A stretch of 64,000 bases of DNA from Chlorobiota bacterium (GTDB lineage: Bacteria > Bacteroidota > Bacteroidia > Bacteroidales > JAADGE01), in the NCBI GenBank assembly GCA_013152535.1, contig JAADGE010000085.1, positions 1 through 64,000 of the forward strand, in the 5' to 3' direction. Made by a program: the position numbers and the translations under genes. The notes below the pieces were generated by a model. The model was not told the origin of the DNA. It did no database searches and saw only the letters and a program-made list of their open reading frames with translations. Of the stretch, positions 35,893 to 44,815 are shown in pieces (position 1 is the stretch's first letter; each line of letters starts with the position of its first letter).

Positions 35893-37235
35893 TGAAAAAG
35901 TTTATTGAAACAATAAAGAATATTATTGCTATTGAGGATTTAAGAAATAAAATTCTTGCAACTCTGGGATTAATTCTTATCTATCGTCTCGGTGCTCATG
36001 TTGTATTACCCGGCGTCAACCCTCTCGCAATTTCAGCATTCCAAAAAGAAGCAAGTTCAGGCGGTATTATTGCTTTGATAAACATGTTTTCCGGGGGTGC
36101 TTTTGCCAACGCATCTGTTTTTGCACTCGGTATTATGCCGTATATCTCTGCATCAATTGTTATTCAATTGTTAGGGATGGCAGTACCGTATTTCCAGCGA
36201 TTACAACGTGAAGGAGAAAGCGGAAGAACTAAAATTAACCAAATTACACGATATTTAACTGTTTTAATTACAGGATTTCAAGCTCCTGCATACTTAACGA
36301 ACTTAAAATACCGATTACCTGCCGAAGCCTTTGTAATGCACAGTCAGGATTTATTCTGGATTTCAGCAGTCGTTTTAATGATTGCAGGTACAATGTTTAC
36401 TATGTGGCTGGGTGAAAAAATTACAGATAAAGGTATCGGGAACGGTATTTCTCTTTTAATTATGATTGGTATTATTGCCAGATTACCTAATTCTTTTGCT
36501 GCGGAACTCGTTTCTAAATTAGGATCCGGCGGCGGAGGAATGATTGCTTTTATTGTTGAAATGGTAATTCTCTTTTTAGTATTCGTTGCATCAATAGCAC
36601 TTGTGCAAGCAGTACGGAGGGTCCCGGTGCAGTATGCAAAAAGGATAGTCGGAAATAAACAATACGGCGGTGTACGTCAGTACATACCCTTAAAAGTTAA
36701 TGCTGCCGGTGTAATGCCTATTATCTTTGCACAAGCATTAATGTTTATACCAATGATGCTTACTCGTTTCGATTCAGAAACAACAAATGCAATAGCAGCA
36801 TCATTCTCGGATATTACCGGATTTTGGTATAACTTTACTTACGGTATATTAGTTGTTGTGTTTACATATTTTTATACCGCAATTACCGTTAATCCGACGC
36901 AAATGGCTGAGGATATGAAGAAAAACGGAGGTTTTATTCCCGGTATTAAACCCGGAAGAAAAACTATTGAGCATTTAGATGAAATTATGTCAAGAATAAC
37001 ATTGCCGGGTTCAGTTTTTTTAGCCTTAATAGCTATAATGCCGGCATTTGCAAAAATAGGCGGAATTAATAATCAATTTTCTTATTTTTTCGGAGGTACT
37101 TCCTTATTGATTTTGGTGGGTGTTGTATTAGATACTTTACAGCATATCGAAAGTCATCTGTTAATGAGACATTATGACGGATTGACTAAGTCAGGAAGAA
37201 TTGCCGGAAGAGGCGGATCTCAAATTTCTATGTAA
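35892..37235 (+). CDS. secY: Protein translocase subunit SecY
   Basis: The 447-residue channel of the Sec translocon, with ten membrane segments. The plug-region segment ALINMFSGGAFANASVFALG and the conserved GITVNPTQMAEDMKKNGGF-like ITVNPTQMAEDMKKNGGFIP are present, as is the C-terminal QHIESHLLMRHYDG. It exports proteins across, and inserts them into, the inner membrane. In Bacteroides the methionine aminopeptidase gene (map) usually follows; here infA follows directly after 3 bp. Confidence 0.98.
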   Translation: MKKFIETIKNIIAIEDLRNKILATLGLILIYRLGAHVVLPGVNPLAISAFQKEASSGGIIALINMFSGGAFANASVFALGIMPYISASIVIQLLGMAVPYFQRLQREGESGRTKINQITRYLTVLITGFQAPAYLTNLKYRLPAEAFVMHSQDLFWISAVVLMIAGTMFTMWLGEKITDKGIGNGISLLIMIGIIARLPNSFAAELVSKLGSGGGGMIAFIVEMVILFLVFVASIALVQAVRRVPVQYAKRIVGNKQYGGVRQYIPLKVNAAGVMPIIFAQALMFIPMMLTRFDSETTNAIAASFSDITGFWYNFTYGILVVVFTYFYTAITVNPTQMAEDMKKNGGFIPGIKPGRKTIEHLDEIMSRITLPGSVFLALIAIMPAFAKIGGINNQFSYFFGGTSLLILVGVVLDTLQHIESHLLMRHYDGLTKSGRIAGRGGSQISM

Positions 37236-37238
37236 AAT

Positions 37239-37460
37239 ATGGCAAAACAACCTTCAATAGAACAAGACGGTGTCGTTACAGAAGCTCTTTCTAATGCTAT
37301 GTTCAGAGTAGAATTGGAAAACGGACACACCATTACGGCTCATATTGCCGGTAAAATGAGAATGCACTATATCAGAATTTTACCCGGAGATAAGGTAAAG
37401 GTTGAAATGTCGCCTTACGATTTGACAAAAGGAAGAATAAAATATCGATATAAAAATTAA
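37239..37460 (+). CDS. infA: Translation initiation factor IF-1
   Basis: The 73-residue OB-fold factor that occupies the A site during initiation. It reads [20 protein letters not shown] then [19 protein letters not shown] and [15 protein letters not shown]. It lies between secY and rpmJ. Confidence 0.98.
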   Translation: MAKQPSIEQDGVVTEALSNAMFRVELENGHTITAHIAGKMRMHYIRILPGDKVKVEMSPYDLTKGRIKYRYKN

Positions 37461-37464
37461 TAAA

Positions 37465-37581
37465 ATGAAAATCAGAGCATCAGTTAAAAAAAGAAGTGCT
37501 GATTGTAAAATCGTCAGAAGAAAAGGACGACTTTATGTAATCAACAAAAAAAATCCTAAATTTAAACAAAGACAAGGTTAA
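37465..37581 (+). CDS. rpmJ: Ribosomal protein L36 (zinc-free type)
   Basis: A 38-codon gene starting at the ATG 37465, 4 bp after infA and ending 18 bp before rpsM. The product begins [19 protein letters not shown] and ends [13 protein letters not shown], an unmistakable L36. Only one Cys is present, so it lacks the Zn ribbon, paralleling the zinc-free S14 nearby. Confidence 0.95.
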   Translation: MKIRASVKKRSADCKIVRRKGRLYVINKKNPKFKQRQG

Positions 37582-37599
37582 TATTAAAACAATATAATT

Positions 37600-37950
37600 A
37601 TGGCCAGAATAGCAGGTGTAGATATACCGGATAATAAAAGAGGTGAAATTTCTTTGACCTATATATACGGAATCGGAAAAACAACAGCTCAAAAAGTACT
37701 TGAACAAGCGAAAGTTGATAAAAATATTAAAGTTCAGGATTGGACGGATGATCAAAAAGGGAACATTCGTAATATCATTGTAGATAATTATAAAATCGAA
37801 GGAGAATTACGTTCTGAAAAACAAATGAATATTAAGCGATTAAGAGATATTGGTTCTTATCGAGGTATTCGACACAGAATGGGATTACCCGTAAGAGGAC
37901 AGAAAACAAAAAACAATGCTCGAACTCGTAAGATAAGAAGAGTATTTTAA
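37600..37950 (+). CDS. rpsM: Ribosomal protein S13
   Basis: The 116-residue 30S head protein contacting the 50S subunit. [36 protein letters not shown] and the basic C terminus [17 protein letters not shown] are recognisable. The C-terminal tail is a little shorter than the ~125 residues common in Bacteroidota. It opens the alpha block. Confidence 0.96.
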   Translation: MARIAGVDIPDNKRGEISLTYIYGIGKTTAQKVLEQAKVDKNIKVQDWTDDQKGNIRNIIVDNYKIEGELRSEKQMNIKRLRDIGSYRGIRHRMGLPVRGQKTKNNARTRKIRRVF

Positions 37951-37981
37951 TTAATTAGTTTATTATTTCTTTTATAATAAT

Positions 37982-38374
37982 ATGGCAAAGAAAAGCACAA
38001 AACCGACAAAAAAAAGAAAAGTTATTGTTGAAGCAGCAGGACAAGCACACATCCATTCTTCTTTTAACAATATAATAATCACTTTATCCAATGCCACAGG
38101 TCAGGTAATTTCTTGGTCTTCAGCCGGCAAAATGGGTTTTAGAGGTTCTAAAAAGAATACTCCGTATGCAGCTCAGGTTGCAGCTTCTGATTGTGCAAAA
38201 GTAGCTCACGATTTAGGATTAAGAAGAGTTAGAGTATATGTCAAAGGTCCCGGGAACGGTCGTGAAGCAGCAATCAGAGCAATACATACCGCCGGTATTA
38301 TGGTTACCGAAATTCAGGATGTAACACCATTACCGCATAACGGTTGCAGACCACCTAAAAGACGAAGAGTTTAA
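37982..38374 (+). CDS. rpsK: Ribosomal protein S11
   Basis: The 130-residue 30S platform protein. [40 protein letters not shown] and the Arg/Lys-rich end [13 protein letters not shown] are family signatures. Confidence 0.98.
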   Translation: MAKKSTKPTKKRKVIVEAAGQAHIHSSFNNIIITLSNATGQVISWSSAGKMGFRGSKKNTPYAAQVAASDCAKVAHDLGLRRVRVYVKGPGNGREAAIRAIHTAGIMVTEIQDVTPLPHNGCRPPKRRRV

Positions 38375-38404
38375 ATTTAATAATATTAGTAAAGATAAAA
38401 TGTA

Positions 38405-39010
38405 ATGGCAAGATACAGAGGTCCAAAAACAAAAATAGCCAGAAAACTCGGTTCTCCGATTTACGGTCCGGATAAAACGTTTGAAAAAAAGAATTATCCT
38501 CCGGGGCAACACGGGAACAACCGAAGAAGAAAAGTTTCCGAATACGGTATTCAGCTTAAAGAAAAACAAAAAGCTCGTTATACTTACGGTTTGGCTGAAA
38601 AACAATTTTATAATACATTTAAAAAAGCTGATGCTATTAAAGGTATTACAGGGGAAGTTTTTCTTCAATTATTAGAAGCAAGATTAGATAATGTCGTGTT
38701 TAGAATGGGAATTGCTCCTACAAGATCTGCAGCTCGACAATTAGTCTCACACAGACATATTACCGTAAACGGAAACATTGTTAATATTCCGTCGTTTGAA
38801 GCAAAACCCGGTGATATTGTAGGAGTCAGAGAAAAATCTAAATCACTCGAAGTTATTACTGATGCACTTTCTAAAGGTGTGCATACTAAATATTCTTGGA
38901 TTGAATGGGATAATAATTTATTAGCCGGTAAATTTGTTACTATGCCGGAACGTTCCGAAATCCCCGAAAATATCAGAGAACAATTAATTGTTGAATTATA
39001 TTCAAAATAG
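38405..39010 (+). CDS. rpsD: Ribosomal protein S4
   Basis: The 201-residue 16S-nucleating protein, which in E. coli represses the alpha operon. It begins [16 protein letters not shown]; its S4 RNA-binding domain includes [20 protein letters not shown] and [11 protein letters not shown]. rpoA follows 19 bp after the stop. Confidence 0.97.
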   Translation: MARYRGPKTKIARKLGSPIYGPDKTFEKKNYPPGQHGNNRRRKVSEYGIQLKEKQKARYTYGLAEKQFYNTFKKADAIKGITGEVFLQLLEARLDNVVFRMGIAPTRSAARQLVSHRHITVNGNIVNIPSFEAKPGDIVGVREKSKSLEVITDALSKGVHTKYSWIEWDNNLLAGKFVTMPERSEIPENIREQLIVELYSK

Positions 39011-39029
39011 TAATTATAATATATCTTTT

Positions 39030-40022
39030 ATGGCTATTTTAGATTTCCAAAAACCTGATAAGGTTATAATGATTGAGCAGGATGAATTTTCCGGCAAATT
39101 TGAATTCCGTCCCCTTGAACCCGGTTACGGTATTACTGTCGGAAATGCTTTACGCAGAATTCTGTTATCTTCCTTAGAAGGATTTGCAATAACATCTTTA
39201 AAAATTGACGGAGTAGATCACGAATTTTCTACTATTTCCGGAGTAATAGAAGATGTTCCCCGTATCATTTTAAATTTGAAACAAATCAGATTTAAAAGAT
39301 TATCGGAAGAAAATGAATCTGAAAAATTTGTTTTAAACTTTACCGGTAAATCAGTTCTGAAAGCCGGTGATTTTAATAATTTTATGACAGATTTTGAAGT
39401 TTTAAATCCGGATTTAATTATTTGTAATTTAGAGAAAGATGTTAAATTACAAATGGATTTGACCGTAGAAAAAGGCAGAGGGTATGTTGCCGGTGAAGAT
39501 CATAATATAGATATGTCTGATATTGGTCTCATTGCCGTTGATTCTATTTTTACTCCGATTAAAAATGTGAAATATTCAATTGAAAATTTCAGAGTCGGAC
39601 AAAAAACAGATTATGAAAAATTAATTTTCAATATTGAAACAGACGGTTCAATTACACCTAAAGATGCTCTTAAAGAAGCTGCAAAAATTTTAATTCATCA
39701 TTTTATGTTATTTTCTGATGAGAAAATTACGCATGATTATGAGGAAAAGAAGGAAAATGAAGAATTTGATGAAGAAATTTTGCATATGAGACAACAATTA
39801 AAAACTCAATTGGTTGATTTAGATTTATCTGTCAGAGCTTTAAATTGTCTCAAATCTGCAGATGTTGACACACTCGGAGAACTGGTTGTTTATAATAAGA
39901 ACGATTTATTAAAATTCAGAAATTTCGGAAAAAAATCTTTAACTGAAATCGAAGAACTTCTGGAAAACAGAGGATTATCATTCGGAATGGATGTAACAAA
40001 ATATAAATTAGATAAGGAATAA
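39030..40022 (+). CDS. rpoA: RNA polymerase alpha subunit
   Basis: The ATG at 39030 ([20 protein letters not shown]) gives 330 residues; an upstream Met at 38988 would overlap rpsD and adds 14 non-conserved residues. The N-terminal dimerisation domain has [20 protein letters not shown], and the C-terminal DNA- and activator-binding domain has [20 protein letters not shown] and [19 protein letters not shown]. In its usual place between rpsD and rplQ. Confidence 0.97.
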   Translation: MAILDFQKPDKVIMIEQDEFSGKFEFRPLEPGYGITVGNALRRILLSSLEGFAITSLKIDGVDHEFSTISGVIEDVPRIILNLKQIRFKRLSEENESEKFVLNFTGKSVLKAGDFNNFMTDFEVLNPDLIICNLEKDVKLQMDLTVEKGRGYVAGEDHNIDMSDIGLIAVDSIFTPIKNVKYSIENFRVGQKTDYEKLIFNIETDGSITPKDALKEAAKILIHHFMLFSDEKITHDYEEKKENEEFDEEILHMRQQLKTQLVDLDLSVRALNCLKSADVDTLGELVVYNKNDLLKFRNFGKKSLTEIEELLENRGLSFGMDVTKYKLDKE

Positions 40023-40027
40023 AGAAA

Positions 40028-40624
40028 ATGAGACACAGGAAGAAATTCAATCATTTAGGAAGAAAAACAGCTCACAGAAAGGCTATGTTGTCAAATATGG
40101 CAATATCTTTAATAGAACATAAAAGAATTAAAACAACGGTTGCCAAAGCTAAAGCTTTAAGAAGTTTTGTCGAACCTATTATTAACCGTTCTAAAGACGA
40201 TACAACTCACTCCAGAAGAATGGTTTTCAGAAAGTTGCAAAACAAGCATGCTGTTAACGAACTTTTCAGAGAAATTTCTCAAAAAATTGCCGAAAGAGAA
40301 GGCGGTTATACCCGAATTTTAAAAACAGGTGCCAGATTAGGTGATAATGCAGAAATGTGTATTATTGAATTAGTTGATTATAACGAAAACTATTTTTCAG
40401 GAAAAACTGCTGATACTAAAAGAAAAAGAACCAGAAGAGGTAAACCAAAAACAACTGAGAATAAAGTTGCGGAAAGCACAGAAGTGTCTGAGGTTGAGAA
40501 CAATAATGATGAAGTTGTTGACGAAATAAATGAAGAAATTGTTGACGAAGTTAAAGCAGAAACAAAAGGAATACCTAAAATTGAAGAATCTGATTCTGAA
40601 GAAACAAAAAAAGAAGAAGAATAA
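40028..40624 (+). CDS. rplQ: Ribosomal protein L17 with acidic C-terminal extension
   Basis: The first ~125 residues form a standard L17 ([31 protein letters not shown]-like [39 protein letters not shown]). The following ~70 residues are low-complexity, first basic ([12 protein letters not shown]) then strongly acidic (Glu/Asp-rich, ending ETKKEEE). Extended L17 is common in Bacteroidota, but this tail is long. It closes the ribosomal cluster, followed by a terminator. Confidence 0.95.
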   Translation: MRHRKKFNHLGRKTAHRKAMLSNMAISLIEHKRIKTTVAKAKALRSFVEPIINRSKDDTTHSRRMVFRKLQNKHAVNELFREISQKIAEREGGYTRILKTGARLGDNAEMCIIELVDYNENYFSGKTADTKRKRTRRGKPKTTENKVAESTEVSEVENNNDEVVDEINEEIVDEVKAETKGIPKIEESDSEETKKEEE

Positions 40625-40652
40625 ATATTTAAGTTTTTAAAAAAAATTATTA

Positions 40653-40680
40653 AAAAGAGCAGTCATAAGATTGCTCTTTT
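40653..40680 (+). terminator. Terminator of the ribosomal supercluster
   Basis: AAAAGAGCA (40653-40661) pairs with TGCTCTTTT (40672-40680), 28 bp past rplQ and directly before the next gene's -7 box. Confidence 0.8.
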
Positions 40681-40682
40681 CT

Positions 40683-40690
40683 TATTTTTG
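40683..40690 (+). promoter_or_regulatory. -7 promoter box for the T9SS cargo gene
   Basis: TATTTTTG (TAnnTTTG) lies 16 bp before the ATG at 40707 and abuts the preceding terminator. Confidence 0.5.
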
Positions 40691-40706
40691 TAAAAAAGTA
40701 AAACTT

Positions 40707-42173
40707 ATGAAACATCTTTTACTCTGTTTTTTGTTTGTTAACATATTATATAGCGGACTGTATGCTCAACAATTTTCAGTTAATACCGACAGTGTTGTAA
40801 TAAATTCCGGTTCGGATTTTAAGTCAACTGACGAATTTCTTATAACGCACTCACATTCTCAGGGTATTGTTCCCGGCAATACTGCTTTATGTAATAAAAA
40901 TTTATTTCATTATGAAAATTCCTATTTTTTAGTTTATGATTTGCAAAATGATTTTAATTTAAACGGAGATTGGCTCGTACAAAATCTTGAATTTGCCGTA
41001 GAGGATGCAGAAGCCGGTAATAATATTTCACAACCCCTGATAATAAAACTTTGGGTAATGTCTGATTATAACCATCATAGTTTTATTCAGGACAGTTTAA
41101 CTTTATTAGTGTCGGATACAATTTCTGTTTCAGATACCGATTCCGGTACCTTGAAAAATATTGAATTCAATCATGATAATACAGTTTCTGAAGGGAAAGT
41201 TTTAGTTGTTGAATTTTTATTACCCGATGGTACGGAAAATAATAATTTACTTTTTCTGGGGTCGAATAATGACCGATATTCTGATTCAACCTACATCAGA
41301 GCACCACATTGCGGAGTTGCTGAACCGGTAAATGTCTCTGAAATTTTATTTCCAGATATGATGCTGATTGCAAATATTTACGGTCAATATTTATCCCCGA
41401 ATCCCGAAATTTTATCCTTTCATATAAATGGGCAGATTACTGATACTCAGATAAATAACGACCCTGATTATACCGTAAAAGTTGTGATGCCTGCTGATAC
41501 GGTTTTGAATGCCTTAGTTCCTGATATTCAGATTCCTGCAGGTTTTCAAGTTACGCCTGCTTCGGGTGATACCGTCGATTTTTCATCCGGTCCGGTAACA
41601 TATACTGTTGATAATAATCTTTCAAAAGTTACAAAATCCTGGGCTGTTAGTGTTGTAAAAGCCGGTCCTGATATTATAAATGCAAGTTTGCCTGAGCAAC
41701 AAGGTCAGATAGTGATTAATAATACAGATTTTACTGTTACAATTCCCGTTCTTGAAGGTTCAGATTTAAGTAATTTATCTCCGACAATATATGTTTATGA
41801 CGGTTTTACGGTAACTCCGGCATCTGGTACATCACAGGATTTTTCTGCGGGTCCCGTAACTTATACGGTCTCACATAACTCATTACCTATAACGCAAGAT
41901 TGGCAAGTTTCAGTTTTTGAGGTTCCTGCAGTAACGAGTGTTGAAGATTTATACGCAGACAAAATTAAAATATTCCCTAATCCTGCAAATACTTACTTTT
42001 TTATTGAATATAATGAACTTAATAGAGCAGAAATTTTTAACATAACAGGAAAGAAAATAATTGATACTTCAGATAATAAAATTTCAGTTTCTGATTTTCC
42101 CGACGGAATTTATTTTTTGAAAATTTATTCAAACAATAAGGTTTATAATAAGAAAATTATGATAATTCATTAA
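40707..42173 (+). CDS. Secreted protein with T9SS sorting tail and two repeated Ig-like domains
   Basis: The ATG at 40707 gives 488 residues with a signal peptide (MKHLLLCFLFVNILYSGLYA). Residues ~20-240 are a beta-rich region of unknown type. Two repeated domains follow (~240-325 and ~326-410), sharing the core VTPASG-x-x-x-DFS-x-GPVTYTV, like the DUF5018-type domains of Bacteroidota. The end, KIFPNPANTYFFIEYNELN to the C-terminal KKIMIIH, is a type A sorting tail for export by the type IX system. It would be surface-attached or released. No catalytic motif was found. It has its own promoter between the ribosomal terminator and the gene. Confidence 0.82.
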   Translation: MKHLLLCFLFVNILYSGLYAQQFSVNTDSVVINSGSDFKSTDEFLITHSHSQGIVPGNTALCNKNLFHYENSYFLVYDLQNDFNLNGDWLVQNLEFAVEDAEAGNNISQPLIIKLWVMSDYNHHSFIQDSLTLLVSDTISVSDTDSGTLKNIEFNHDNTVSEGKVLVVEFLLPDGTENNNLLFLGSNNDRYSDSTYIRAPHCGVAEPVNVSEILFPDMMLIANIYGQYLSPNPEILSFHINGQITDTQINNDPDYTVKVVMPADTVLNALVPDIQIPAGFQVTPASGDTVDFSSGPVTYTVDNNLSKVTKSWAVSVVKAGPDIINASLPEQQGQIVINNTDFTVTIPVLEGSDLSNLSPTIYVYDGFTVTPASGTSQDFSAGPVTYTVSHNSLPITQDWQVSVFEVPAVTSVEDLYADKIKIFPNPANTYFFIEYNELNRAEIFNITGKKIIDTSDNKISVSDFPDGIYFLKIYSNNKVYNKKIMIIH

Positions 42174-42174
42174 T

Positions 42175-43278
42175 TTACTGTTTGCTCTTTTTCAGCAGAC
42201 CGGTAATGCCGGTAAAAACAATATAAAAAGGGTGAATTATACTTAAAAAGGGAATGTAAAATAATAATTTTCTTTGTTTGAAATAAATTCCGAATGTTAT
42301 AAGTAAAATTATATCCGGAATAAACTTTATTAGAAATAAAATAAATAAATTATTGAATGTTAATACTTTGAATAAAGTCAAAAAAACAGCTGAAATTAAA
42401 ATTAAGTTTATAATAAAAACAATTATTGATACAAAAATTGTATCAAAATCTGTATAACTGCTGCTTTTTGATGCCCATCTAATTCTTTGTTTACTAAATT
42501 TGTTAAAAGTTTTTTCAGATTTTGTGTAAACAACAGCATCCTCTGATTTTAAATAATGAATTTTTTCAGGATATTTTTTTTTGAAATTGTGAAGTAAGAA
42601 AACATCATCACCGGAAATTTCATTCATATACATAGCATCTTCAAACTCATTAAAAACGGCTTTCTCATACACTAAATTAGCCCCGTTACACATAATAGGA
42701 TGCCCTATTCCGGCAGCTCCTGCAGCGGATGCTGCGAGACTTAAAAAATCAAGTGCTTGTAACCTGCCGAAAAAAGTAGTACCTGTCATTATTACCGGAG
42801 CAATTATCATTTTAGGATTATGTTCTGAGTAATAGTTATAAATTGTTTCCAGCCATTTTTTTTGGTAACGGCAATCAGCATCGGAAGTAACAATAAGTTC
42901 ATTTTCAGCCTTTCTTATACCTTCTTTTAATGCTTGTTTTTTTCCGTTTTTTTCGTTTTGCAGCGATAGAATTCTAAAATTAGGAATATCGGTGATTAAA
43001 TCTGATAATAATGTTTCAGATTTATCTTCAGAATGATCATTGATAAAAATAATTTCATATAAATTTGTATCAAGAGTTTGAGTTTTTAATCCCGAAACCA
43101 ATAACGGAAGATTTATTTGTCCATTCTTAAAAGGAATAAGAACAGAGATTTTTACAATATTTTTTTTTATTTTTTTATTTACAGAAAACGATTTAAGCTG
43201 AATGAATCCGAATATAAAAACTGATATTAAAAAAAAATATAAAGACAGAAAAATAAAACTGATTATTTCCGATACCAT
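42175..43278 (-). CDS. Membrane-bound family 2 glycosyltransferase
   Basis: This 367-residue protein starts with a membrane segment, followed by a GT-A catalytic domain: VSVLIPFKNGQINLPLLVSG, EIIFINDHSEDKSE, the metal-binding TSDADCRYQ, and the acceptor-site motif SKQRIRWASKS of processive GT2 enzymes. Three C-terminal membrane segments follow. It would transfer sugars to a lipid or polysaccharide at the inner membrane; donor and acceptor are unknown. It converges with the T9SS cargo gene, one base between the stop codons, and is not part of a larger sugar cluster. Confidence 0.9.
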   Translation of the reverse strand: MVSEIISFIFLSLYFFLISVFIFGFIQLKSFSVNKKIKKNIVKISVLIPFKNGQINLPLLVSGLKTQTLDTNLYEIIFINDHSEDKSETLLSDLITDIPNFRILSLQNEKNGKKQALKEGIRKAENELIVTSDADCRYQKKWLETIYNYYSEHNPKMIIAPVIMTGTTFFGRLQALDFLSLAASAAGAAGIGHPIMCNGANLVYEKAVFNEFEDAMYMNEISGDDVFLLHNFKKKYPEKIHYLKSEDAVVYTKSEKTFNKFSKQRIRWASKSSSYTDFDTIFVSIIVFIINLILISAVFLTLFKVLTFNNLFILFLIKFIPDIILLITFGIYFKQRKLLFYIPFLSIIHPFYIVFTGITGLLKKSKQ

Positions 43279-43337
43279 TGAGTTAGATTTGAATTTCTTT
43301 TACCGCCCCTTTTAAAAAAACGATTCTAATGCAGACT

Positions 43338-43706
43338 TTAATACCTTTCAGTAAAATTAAAAGGAATATTTGTAATCTCAGCCATATCTTCGCCTGTTTC
43401 GATAATATCACTGTCTCCTCCGGGGCTAATCCAAGAGATCTTAATTTTTTTACCGGAACCAAAGAAATATTCTAATCGCTCAATTATTTTAATAATTCCT
43501 TTCAGTGAAGCACTGCTGATCATTTCAAATTGAAATTTCCAATTTATGTCACAATCTGTATCAGGTAAATTTTTATCAATCCAGTCTGCAACATTATTAT
43601 AAATTTCGTCAATTAATACGGAATAAGAATTGCCTTTTATTTCAAAATCACAAGTTTCAACTGATAAATGGACGTAGGGTGTGTCTTTTTGAGCGAGTAT
43701 TAACAT
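43338..43706 (-). CDS. DUF1987 / SiaC-like regulatory phosphoprotein
   Basis: This 122-residue protein follows the DUF1987 pattern: YVHLSVETCDFEIKGNSYSV, VADWIDKNLPDTD, SASLKGIIKIIERLEYFFGS, and KKIKISWISPGGDSDIIE. In Pseudomonas SiaC this family is phosphorylated on a Thr by a partner kinase and dephosphorylated by a PP2C phosphatase, controlling a diguanylate cyclase. By my alignment from memory that Thr corresponds to Ser65 here. A second member lies 2.2 kb away next to a SpoIIE phosphatase. No SiaB-type kinase or cyclase is in the window, so the output is unknown. Confidence 0.78.
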   Translation of the reverse strand: MLILAQKDTPYVHLSVETCDFEIKGNSYSVLIDEIYNNVADWIDKNLPDTDCDINWKFQFEMISSASLKGIIKIIERLEYFFGSGKKIKISWISPGGDSDIIETGEDMAEITNIPFNFTERY

Positions 43707-43736
43707 AAAGTACTTTTACTATATTCATATTTTTTA

Positions 43737-43744
43737 CAAATATA
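43737..43744 (-). promoter_or_regulatory. -7 promoter box for the first DUF1987 gene
   Basis: The minus strand reads TATATTTG, 30 bp before the ATG at 43706. Confidence 0.5.
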
Positions 43745-43888
43745 TAAATTACAGAGTAAAATTAATAAAAAACTGTTATTTAGAAAATGAAATATTTTAT
43801 GAAGAAGTGCAAGTGAAAAATAAACTTTTTATATTCATTGTTTGGATGGCGTTTTGATATAAGTATGTAATTTAAGCCATTAATTAAA

Positions 43889-43920
43889 AAAAGAGATTAC
43901 CGGTTTCGATAATCTCTTTT
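43889..43920 (-). terminator. Terminator of the first Roadblock gene
   Basis: AAAAGAGATTA (43889-43899) pairs with TAATCTCTTTT (43910-43920), a perfect 11-bp stem, with a U-run on the minus strand. It lies 34 bp past the stop codon at 43955. Confidence 0.8.
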
Positions 43921-43954
43921 ACTCTTTACAAGATACTGCAAAAAATATAAATTA

Positions 43955-44335
43955 TTACATAGTTTTAACAATTTCACTGCTATAATCTTTTAATAAAGAT
44001 CTTACCAAACCTAAACTGGTATCTTTAGCATTTATTGCTACGTAAATAAGAAATGCATTATCATTTGTAACTGTTAAAATGTGTATCTGGTTATCTAAAG
44101 TAATTAAGATATCGGATATAGTTTCTTTTAAACCCAAAGCATCAATAGCTTTAAACTTAGCTTTCACTACTTCTAGATTATATATAGCCGCTTTTTCCGG
44201 ATCAAACTTAGGATTTTTAGTCCCTGATATAAGAGATAATCCATCTTTTATATCTACTATTGAAAATGCAATAACACCCGGAACGTTGTTCATAACATTT
44301 TCTTTAAACTCTTTTAAAATTTCATTTGTACTCAT
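43955..44335 (-). CDS. Roadblock/LC7-domain protein (MglB-like)
   Basis: This 126-residue protein matches the Roadblock/LC7 fold: an N-terminal helix (STNEILKEFKENVMNNVPGV), a beta strand pair IAFSIVDIKDGLSLISG, a central helix AAIYNLEVVKAKFKAIDALG, and ISDILITLDNQIHILTVTND with a final helix LGLVRSLLKDY. Such proteins regulate small Ras-like GTPases or form scaffolds. No MglA-like GTPase is encoded nearby. It is the most canonical of three Roadblock-like genes in this locus and has its own promoter and terminator. Confidence 0.8.
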   Translation of the reverse strand: MSTNEILKEFKENVMNNVPGVIAFSIVDIKDGLSLISGTKNPKFDPEKAAIYNLEVVKAKFKAIDALGLKETISDILITLDNQIHILTVTNDNAFLIYVAINAKDTSLGLVRSLLKDYSSEIVKTM

Positions 44336-44361
44336 ATGTATATATTTTAATGTTAGTGATG

Positions 44362-44369
44362 CAAAAGTA
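44362..44369 (-). promoter_or_regulatory. -7 promoter box for the first Roadblock gene
   Basis: The minus strand reads TACTTTTG (TAnnTTTG), 26 bp before the ATG at 44335. Confidence 0.5.
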
Positions 44370-44433
44370 AATTTTTTTTTATAAACAGAAAATTAAATGG
44401 TAAATAATATAGGTAAAAACACTTAAATTATAA

Positions 44434-44802
44434 TTATTTTAATACTTTAATTAATGCTTTATGTGCATCAGGTATTGCAACGTTTAGTAAGAATCCGAGA
44501 TTAATTTCTTTCTTATTTATAAGTACTGACCATTGATATTTATCCATAATGAGAACAATTACTAAAGAGTCATCGTCAAAGTCCATTAAGTAATAATCTT
44601 GAAGCCCGGGTAAATCTGCATCTTTCAACATTTTTGAAATATAACCGGTAACTTGTTCCAAAACAGCAGTTAATTTTGTATCAGTATTAAATCCTGCAAT
44701 TGATTGACCTGTACCTGTCATCCGAATGTCACAAGCAGTCAGCCCTTTCCCTAAATTGTCTTTTAATGTTTCAATTGCATTGTTAAATTCTTTTATATTC
44801 AT
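44434..44802 (-). CDS. Roadblock-like protein, second copy
   Basis: This 122-residue protein is related to the C-terminal domain of the gene directly upstream: both run IKxFxxxIExLxDDLG-like, then a G-x-S-I/V strand, a T-D/N helix, YYLMDF or FYLLDL, a strand ending in LI/IF, then NKxEINLG/NKTKIKLG with a C-terminal helix. The fold resembles Roadblock/LC7, but the match is weaker than for the 126-residue neighbour. It lies 13 bp after the DUF4388-fusion gene, so the two are co-transcribed. Confidence 0.65.
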   Translation of the reverse strand: MNIKEFNNAIETLKDNLGKGLTACDIRMTGTGQSIAGFNTDTKLTAVLEQVTGYISKMLKDADLPGLQDYYLMDFDDDSLVIVLIMDKYQWSVLINKKEINLGFLLNVAIPDAHKALIKVLK

Positions 44803-44815
44803 TAATATTTTGTTT

